Assembly (NCBI GenBank): GCA_002005505.1
Contig: KV908345.1
Span: 307,501 to 325,000, forward strand
DNA from: Botryococcus braunii
Lineage: Eukaryota; Chlorophyta; Trebouxiophyceae
DNA: 17,500 bases
Reading direction: 5' to 3'
Part shown: in pieces, positions 17,448 through 17,500 of the stretch
How the letters are laid out: each line of letters opens with the position of its first letter
How positions within the stretch are numbered: position 1 is the first letter of the stretch
The notes under the pieces: model-generated
Seen by the model: only the letters and a program-made list of their open reading frames with translations
The model's database searches: none
What the model was told of the DNA's origin: nothing
Made by a program: the position numbers and the translations under genes

Positions 17448-17500
17448 CTTCAAGTGAGTTCCAAAACGAACTTCGGACTCCGGAGTCTTTCAACGCTGCC

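Noticed and set aside
1..17500. CRISPR array, bacterial operon, tRNA or rRNA genes
   Set aside because: No spaced identical repeats with unique spacers, no Shine-Dalgarno-linked ORFs and no recognisable tRNA box pair or rRNA core were seen. The repeats are microsatellites or degenerate tandems.

Overview
This is a eukaryotic nuclear window. Three protein-coding genes can be rebuilt on the + strand from short exons joined by GT-AG introns, and a fourth, weaker one is possible. They sit among long di-nucleotide arrays and homopolymer tracts. The gene content suggests a streptophyte (green plant lineage) alga, perhaps a Chara-like charophyte. The reasons are a plant RIK/KHDC4-type KH protein, a SnRK2-like kinase with the altered catalytic motif NRD as I remember it from green-algal members, many short exons, and very abundant GT/CT microsatellites. 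The organism call is inference. No bacterial-type genes, CRISPR array, intact transposon or recognisable virus was seen.

Layout. 1-361: 5' flank or 5' UTR of gene 1, with a strong-context upstream ATG. 362-4595: gene 1, nine exons, about 630 residues, RIK/KHDC4 family. It has an N-terminal basic/Trp motif, two KH-type regions, a long Gly/Pro/Tyr/Gln-rich tail and a C-terminus that is uncertain by splice choice. 4596-8275: no convincing gene; small direct repeats, two AATAAA signals and a compound C/CT/GT/CG microsatellite. 8276-11205: gene 2, nine exons, 336 residues, SnRK2-like Ser/Thr kinase with a complete set of catalytic motifs. An alternative tenth exon ending at 11405 would give 363 residues. 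11206-12319: a perfect 17-bp hairpin, a ~20-bp degenerate tandem repeat and a GT/GC-rich array. 12320-12785: three phase-compatible exon-like segments of an unidentified protein. 12786-15769: mostly non-coding, dominated by a ~590-bp CA/GA array. 15770-17039: gene 3, four exons, 127 residues, a small two-helix membrane protein that looks like the OCIA-domain family. 17040-17500: another C/CT/GT compound array.

The genes do not form an evident pathway: one is a nuclear RNA-binding protein, one a stress-type kinase and one a probable organelle or endomembrane protein. All firmly modelled genes point the same way, but nothing suggests co-transcription. The most notable points are the OCIA-like gene hidden in short exons, a nested intronic satellite with a 173-182 bp period in gene 1, alternative C-termini for the kinase, a repeat family in the last kinase intron, and a recurring order of compound microsatellites. 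I found no clear evidence of a novel multi-gene system.
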